Source: Oceanospirillaceae bacterium (GTDB taxonomy: Bacteria > Pseudomonadota > Gammaproteobacteria > Pseudomonadales > Balneatricaceae). From it: a stretch of DNA of 9,579 nucleotides. Position 1 is the stretch's first letter. Every line of letters begins with the position of its first letter. The stretch lies in assembly GCA_003523085.1 (NCBI GenBank), contig DPHD01000045.1, forward strand, positions 1-9,579. Reading direction: 5' to 3'. Under the pieces are notes generated by a model. It was not told the DNA's origin. It did not search any database and was given only the letters and a program-made list of their open reading frames with translations. Positions 7,335-9,579 of this stretch are shown here, piece after piece. Made by a program: the position numbers and the translations under genes.

Positions 7335-8195
7335 CTAAAGGGCTGTTCTTACGGACCAAAGTTCTGGAAAAAACTGCAGTGAGAGGGCTTTTTGTAGGTA
7401 GTCCACACCCGAAGTGCCGCCAGTACCGTGTTTATGGCCAATAATGCGCTCTACGGTTTTCATATGATTAAAGCGCCACTGCTGAAAGTGATACTCTAAA
7501 TCCACCAGCTTTTCGGCTAGTTCATACAGGTCCCAGTAGGTGTCAGTGTCTTGGTAGACTTTTTTCCAAGCGGACTGTACTTGTTCATTTGCTGTATAAG
7601 GCTGTTGCCAGTCGCGTTGGGTATGGCTGGCTGGAATATCAAAACCCCGTTTTTGCAGTAGTTGTAGGCTAACGTCGTACAAGCTAGGCGCATGTAGTAC
7701 GGTGGTTAAATGCTTGTAGTTTTTGTCATGGTTTTTATGAGCTTCAATTAAGGCGGCATTCTTGTTGCCTAACAAAAACTCCAGTTCTCGGTATTGGAAC
7801 GATTGAAAGCCTGAACTTTGGCCTAAGCTGTCCCTAAAACTAATGTAATCGGCTGGCGTCATAGTAACTAATACTTCCCATGCATTAACCATTTGTTGCT
7901 GGATGCGGGCCACCCGGGTGAGCATTTTAAAGGCGGGGCGTAAGTTGTCCTGAGCGATTAGTTTGGCCGCCCCATGGGCCTCATGTAGGCACAGCTTCAT
8001 CCACAGTTCAGAGGCTTGGTGGATGACGATAAATAACATTTCATCGTGTTCTTCGCTACGTGGGTTCTGTTGCTGCAAAAGACCTTCTAAACCAAGGTAT
8101 TCACCGTAGCTCATGTCTTGTTGCCAATGGATGTTTTCATCGCTGACGTCAATAGCATCGACGGTGCCGGAAGAGTAAGGGCAGGAATAGGCCAT
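7335..8195 (-). CDS. kynA: Tryptophan 2,3-dioxygenase
   Basis: KynA is a cytoplasmic haem enzyme that adds O2 to L-tryptophan, giving N-formyl-L-kynurenine, the first step of the kynurenine pathway. The 286 residues cover the whole family fold. Using the Xanthomonas enzyme as reference, the key residues appear at a constant offset of four: His59 (FIVIHQ), Tyr117 and Arg121 (YISFRDSLG) that bind substrate, His244 (RFNHMKTVERIIG) as the proximal haem ligand, and Thr258 in GTGGTSG. All are intact, so the enzyme should be active. The ATG at 8195 has GGAG six to seven bases upstream. It is the first gene of kynA-kynU and is divergent from a LysR-type regulator across a 109-base gap. No kynurenine formamidase gene accompanies it. 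Confidence 0.97.
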   Translation of the reverse strand: MAYSCPYSSGTVDAIDVSDENIHWQQDMSYGEYLGLEGLLQQQNPRSEEHDEMLFIVIHQASELWMKLCLHEAHGAAKLIAQDNLRPAFKMLTRVARIQQQMVNAWEVLVTMTPADYISFRDSLGQSSGFQSFQYRELEFLLGNKNAALIEAHKNHDKNYKHLTTVLHAPSLYDVSLQLLQKRGFDIPASHTQRDWQQPYTANEQVQSAWKKVYQDTDTYWDLYELAEKLVDLEYHFQQWRFNHMKTVERIIGHKHGTGGTSGVDYLQKALSLQFFPELWSVRTAL

Positions 8196-8234
8196 TTAGG
8201 GCTCCAAAAAGGGTAAAGGTGTTGGTATGGGTAA

Positions 8235-8263
8235 AGTTTATGTTGAGTTCAGGGTGATGTAAA
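8235..8263 (-). promoter_or_regulatory. Predicted sigma-70 promoter for kynAU
   Basis: On the minus strand TTTACA (8258-8263, five of six matches to the -35 consensus) is followed after exactly 17 bases by TAAACT (8235-8240, four of six matches to the -10). Transcription would start near 8228, leaving a leader of about 33 bases before kynA. The -35 hexamer lies right next to the dyad at 8266-8289, placing that dyad near -50, a suitable position for activation or repression by the neighbouring LysR-type protein. Confidence 0.5.
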
Positions 8264-8272
8264 TGTCATAAT
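8243..8272 (+). promoter_or_regulatory. Predicted promoter for the LysR-type regulator
   Basis: TTGAGT (8243-8248) and CATAAT (8267-8272, five of six matches to the -10 consensus) are separated by 18 bases. The -10 overlaps the left half of the dyad at 8266-8289, so a bound regulator would block its own transcription. That is the usual autoregulation of LysR-type proteins. The promoter also overlaps the predicted kynAU promoter on the opposite strand. Confidence 0.4.
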
Positions 8273-8289
8273 TTAGGCCATAATTATGA
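8266..8289. promoter_or_regulatory. 24-base dyad, candidate operator of the LysR-type regulator
   Basis: The arms TCATAATT (8266-8273) and AATTATGA (8282-8289) are perfect inverted repeats around a self-complementary GGCC (8276-8279), with only TA/AT at 8274-8275 and 8280-8281 breaking symmetry. The right arm also contains a perfect 10-base palindrome, CATAATTATG (8279-8288). The site contains the T-N11-A type spacing expected for LysR-type boxes. It lies between the two divergent start codons and touches both predicted promoters. Operator function is inferred from position and symmetry. Confidence 0.6.
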
Positions 8290-8304
8290 AATAAATGCAT
8301 ACAT

Positions 8305-9210
8305 ATGGCGATTAAACTCAGTATTAGGCAGTTGCAAATGATTCGCGCCCTAGAAGTGGCCGGTAGTGTGTCGGCGGCGGCTGTGGCCTTGCAGGTGAGT
8401 CAGTCGGCACTTAGTCACCGTATTAGAGAAGCTGAGCGGTTATTGGATACCCCTTTGTACAGCCGTCAACATAAAAAATTAACAGCAACACCCGCCGGTT
8501 TAAGGGTGCAGTTTGCTGCGCGCAGTGTGCTGGCAGAGCTAGAGCGTACCGAACAAGATGTTGCTCATATGAGTGGCGGGGTGACGGCACGTGTGCGTTT
8601 AGGGTTGGAGGCTTATGCGTCACATCATTGGTTACCCGGTTTGTACCAGCGCTTGGCTCAAGAATGCCCCCATATAAGCCTAGAAATAGCGGCTGATGTC
8701 GGTTTAAATCCAGAAACGGCGCTCAGGCAGCACACTATAGACATTGCCTTGGTGTCTGGCTCCACCCCTGCTACAGATTTTAATAACTGTCATCTTGGTG
8801 ATGATCCGTTACTGGCGATGATGAGCAAGGAGCACCCACTAGCCCAGCATGAGCACTTAACGCCTGCCATGTTTGCAGATTATGCGTATATTGCCTACCA
8901 CACTAACCCAGAGCAAGGCCGAGAGTACGACTTAGTATTTAGGCGCCACCATTTATTGCCGAGCCAAGTGATTAGTGCGGGCGTCACCGAGGCGGTGTTG
9001 GCTTTGGTGGGCGCGTCGCAGGGCATTACCATTTTACCGGCTTGGACCGCCTTGGCCCATGCCCAACAATATGATCTTATCACCCGCCCTATAGGCGCGG
9101 CAGGGTTAAGCATCAATTGGTATTTGGCGGGGCTGCATCAGGTGGCTAACCGAGAGGCCATTGCAGCGGTAATGGCGTTGATTGAAAAAATGTCGCTGAT
9201 CAAACACTAA
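8305..9210 (+). CDS. LysR-type transcriptional regulator, MetR-like, divergent from kynAU
   Basis: The 301-residue protein has the standard LysR layout. A winged helix-turn-helix spans about residues 5-64 (AAAVALQVSQSALSHRIREAE is the recognition part). A linker helix reaches to about 92, and a two-lobed periplasmic-binding-protein-like effector domain starts at VRLGLEAYASHHWLPGLYQ (97-115) and runs to the end. The effector domain, especially the segment from 97 to about 151, resembles E. coli MetR, the homocysteine-responsive activator of methionine genes, more than other family members I recall. Position, however, points to control of kynAU: it is divergent from kynA and shares a promoter region with a strong dyad. 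The ATG at 8305 has no clear Shine-Dalgarno, and no better in-frame start exists upstream. The effector (tryptophan, kynurenine, homocysteine or other) cannot be read from the sequence. Confidence 0.88.
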   Translation: MAIKLSIRQLQMIRALEVAGSVSAAAVALQVSQSALSHRIREAERLLDTPLYSRQHKKLTATPAGLRVQFAARSVLAELERTEQDVAHMSGGVTARVRLGLEAYASHHWLPGLYQRLAQECPHISLEIAADVGLNPETALRQHTIDIALVSGSTPATDFNNCHLGDDPLLAMMSKEHPLAQHEHLTPAMFADYAYIAYHTNPEQGREYDLVFRRHHLLPSQVISAGVTEAVLALVGASQGITILPAWTALAHAQQYDLITRPIGAAGLSINWYLAGLHQVANREAIAAVMALIEKMSLIKH

Positions 9211-9222
9211 AGGCTGCGTGAT

Positions 9223-9256
9223 GGCGTTATTTTAGGTAAAATAAGCCTCCCTTTTG
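9223..9256 (+). terminator. Possible rho-independent terminator or operator-like dyad after the LysR-type gene
   Basis: TTATTTTA (9227-9234) and TAAAATAA (9237-9244) are perfect inverted repeats separated by GG. The stem is extended by GGC (9223-9225) and GCC (9245-9247) with one bulged G, and CCC then TTTT follow at 9249-9255. This fits a weak terminator for the regulator gene. The same bases include TAAAAT (9237-9242), a possible -10 for purC without a good -35, so it could instead be part of the purC promoter. Confidence 0.4.
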
Positions 9257-9274
9257 TTCTTGAAACCCCTTTCT

Positions 9275-9579
9275 ATGTGCTCTGCTTATAACGTACTTGC
9301 TGTTAATGATGACCTTCCTATTGCCACTGACTTACCGGTGCACAGCGGCAAGGTGCGCAGTGTTTATTGGCTCAATGCTAAACAAAGTGCGCGGCTTATC
9401 GCAGATAAAGGCTATAACGTTGCTCCAGATGCGCCCCTAGCTATTATGGTGATTAGTGACCGCATATCGGCCTTTGATTGTATTTGGCATGGTGAGGGCG
9501 GCTTGCAAGGAGTGCAGGGTAAGGGCGCTGCACTTAACGCCGTGGCGAATCATTGGTTTGCGCGTTTTCGTGAACATGG
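9275..9579 (+). CDS. purC: Phosphoribosylaminoimidazole-succinocarboxamide synthase, N-terminal part (runs off window)
   Basis: PurC (SAICAR synthase) joins CAIR and aspartate using ATP in de novo purine synthesis. The 101 complete codons visible start MCSAYNVLAVNDDLP and include the nucleotide-binding HSGKVRSVYW (about 26-35), APLAIMVISDRISAFD (about 52-67) and the GKGAALNAVANHWF stretch (about 81-94), all diagnostic of the family. The extended N-terminus matches the longer type of PurC (about 360-370 residues) I associate with vibrios and other marine gammaproteobacteria, rather than the short form of about 237 residues in E. coli. The 3' end lies outside the window. The ATG at 9275 has no obvious ribosome binding site. 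The gene starts 64 bases after the LysR-type gene on the same strand. No PurR box is evident in this gap. Confidence 0.93.
   Translation, partial: MCSAYNVLAVNDDLPIATDLPVHSGKVRSVYWLNAKQSARLIADKGYNVAPDAPLAIMVISDRISAFDCIWHGEGGLQGVQGKGAALNAVANHWFARFREH

Noticed and set aside
8423..9116. Minus-strand open frames opposite the LysR-type gene
   Set aside because: They are antisense to a full-length regulator and show no family signature.
1..9579. A defence system, prophage or other accessory island
   Set aside because: Apart from the surface protein, all genes are recognisable metabolism or regulation. No integrase, transposase, toxin-antitoxin, restriction or CRISPR signature is present.

Overview
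This is a chromosomal stretch from a gammaproteobacterium, most likely a marine member of the Alteromonadales/Vibrionales group. The basis is moderate GC content, the long-form PurC start at the right edge, the CysD / fused CysN-CysC / CysQ set, and the overall style of the genes. No genus can be named from the sequence alone. The window has no tRNA, rRNA, insertion sequence, phage gene or CRISPR array, and no stretch over 300 bases lacks a gene.

Layout from left to right. Positions 1-1698 (+) hold the C-terminal 565 residues of a large surface/secreted protein whose start lies outside the window. It ends three bases from the end of a leftward sulfate-activation operon (5887-1702, minus strand), cysD-cysNC-cysQ. 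The CysD of this operon carries an N-terminal extension of about 193 residues that I do not recognise. Between this operon and the next lies a 198-base gap with an AT-rich cys leader and a REP-like imperfect palindrome of about 90 bases. Then comes a leftward tryptophan-catabolism operon, kynA-kynU (8195-6086). Divergent from it is a LysR-type regulator with a MetR-like sequence (8305-9210, +). The 109-base shared promoter region contains a 24-base dyad and plausible promoters in both directions. At the right edge the first 101 codons of purC (9275 onward, +) enter the window.

How the genes work together. CysD and the CysN half of CysNC form ATP sulfurylase (sulfate to adenosine 5'-phosphosulfate, APS). 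The CysC half phosphorylates APS to PAPS. CysQ removes the 3'-phosphate from PAP, the by-product of PAPS use. The operon is tightly packed: a 1-base cysD/cysNC overlap and an 11-base cysNC/cysQ gap. KynA opens the indole ring of tryptophan to N-formylkynurenine, and KynU cleaves kynurenine to anthranilate and alanine. The formamidase step between them (KynB) is not encoded here. The LysR-type protein is the obvious candidate regulator of kynAU by its position.

The window is mostly ordinary metabolism. Most worth a second look are the fused N-terminal domain on CysD, the MetR-like regulator and its operator at kynAU, the REP-like palindrome, and the incomplete adhesin-like protein.
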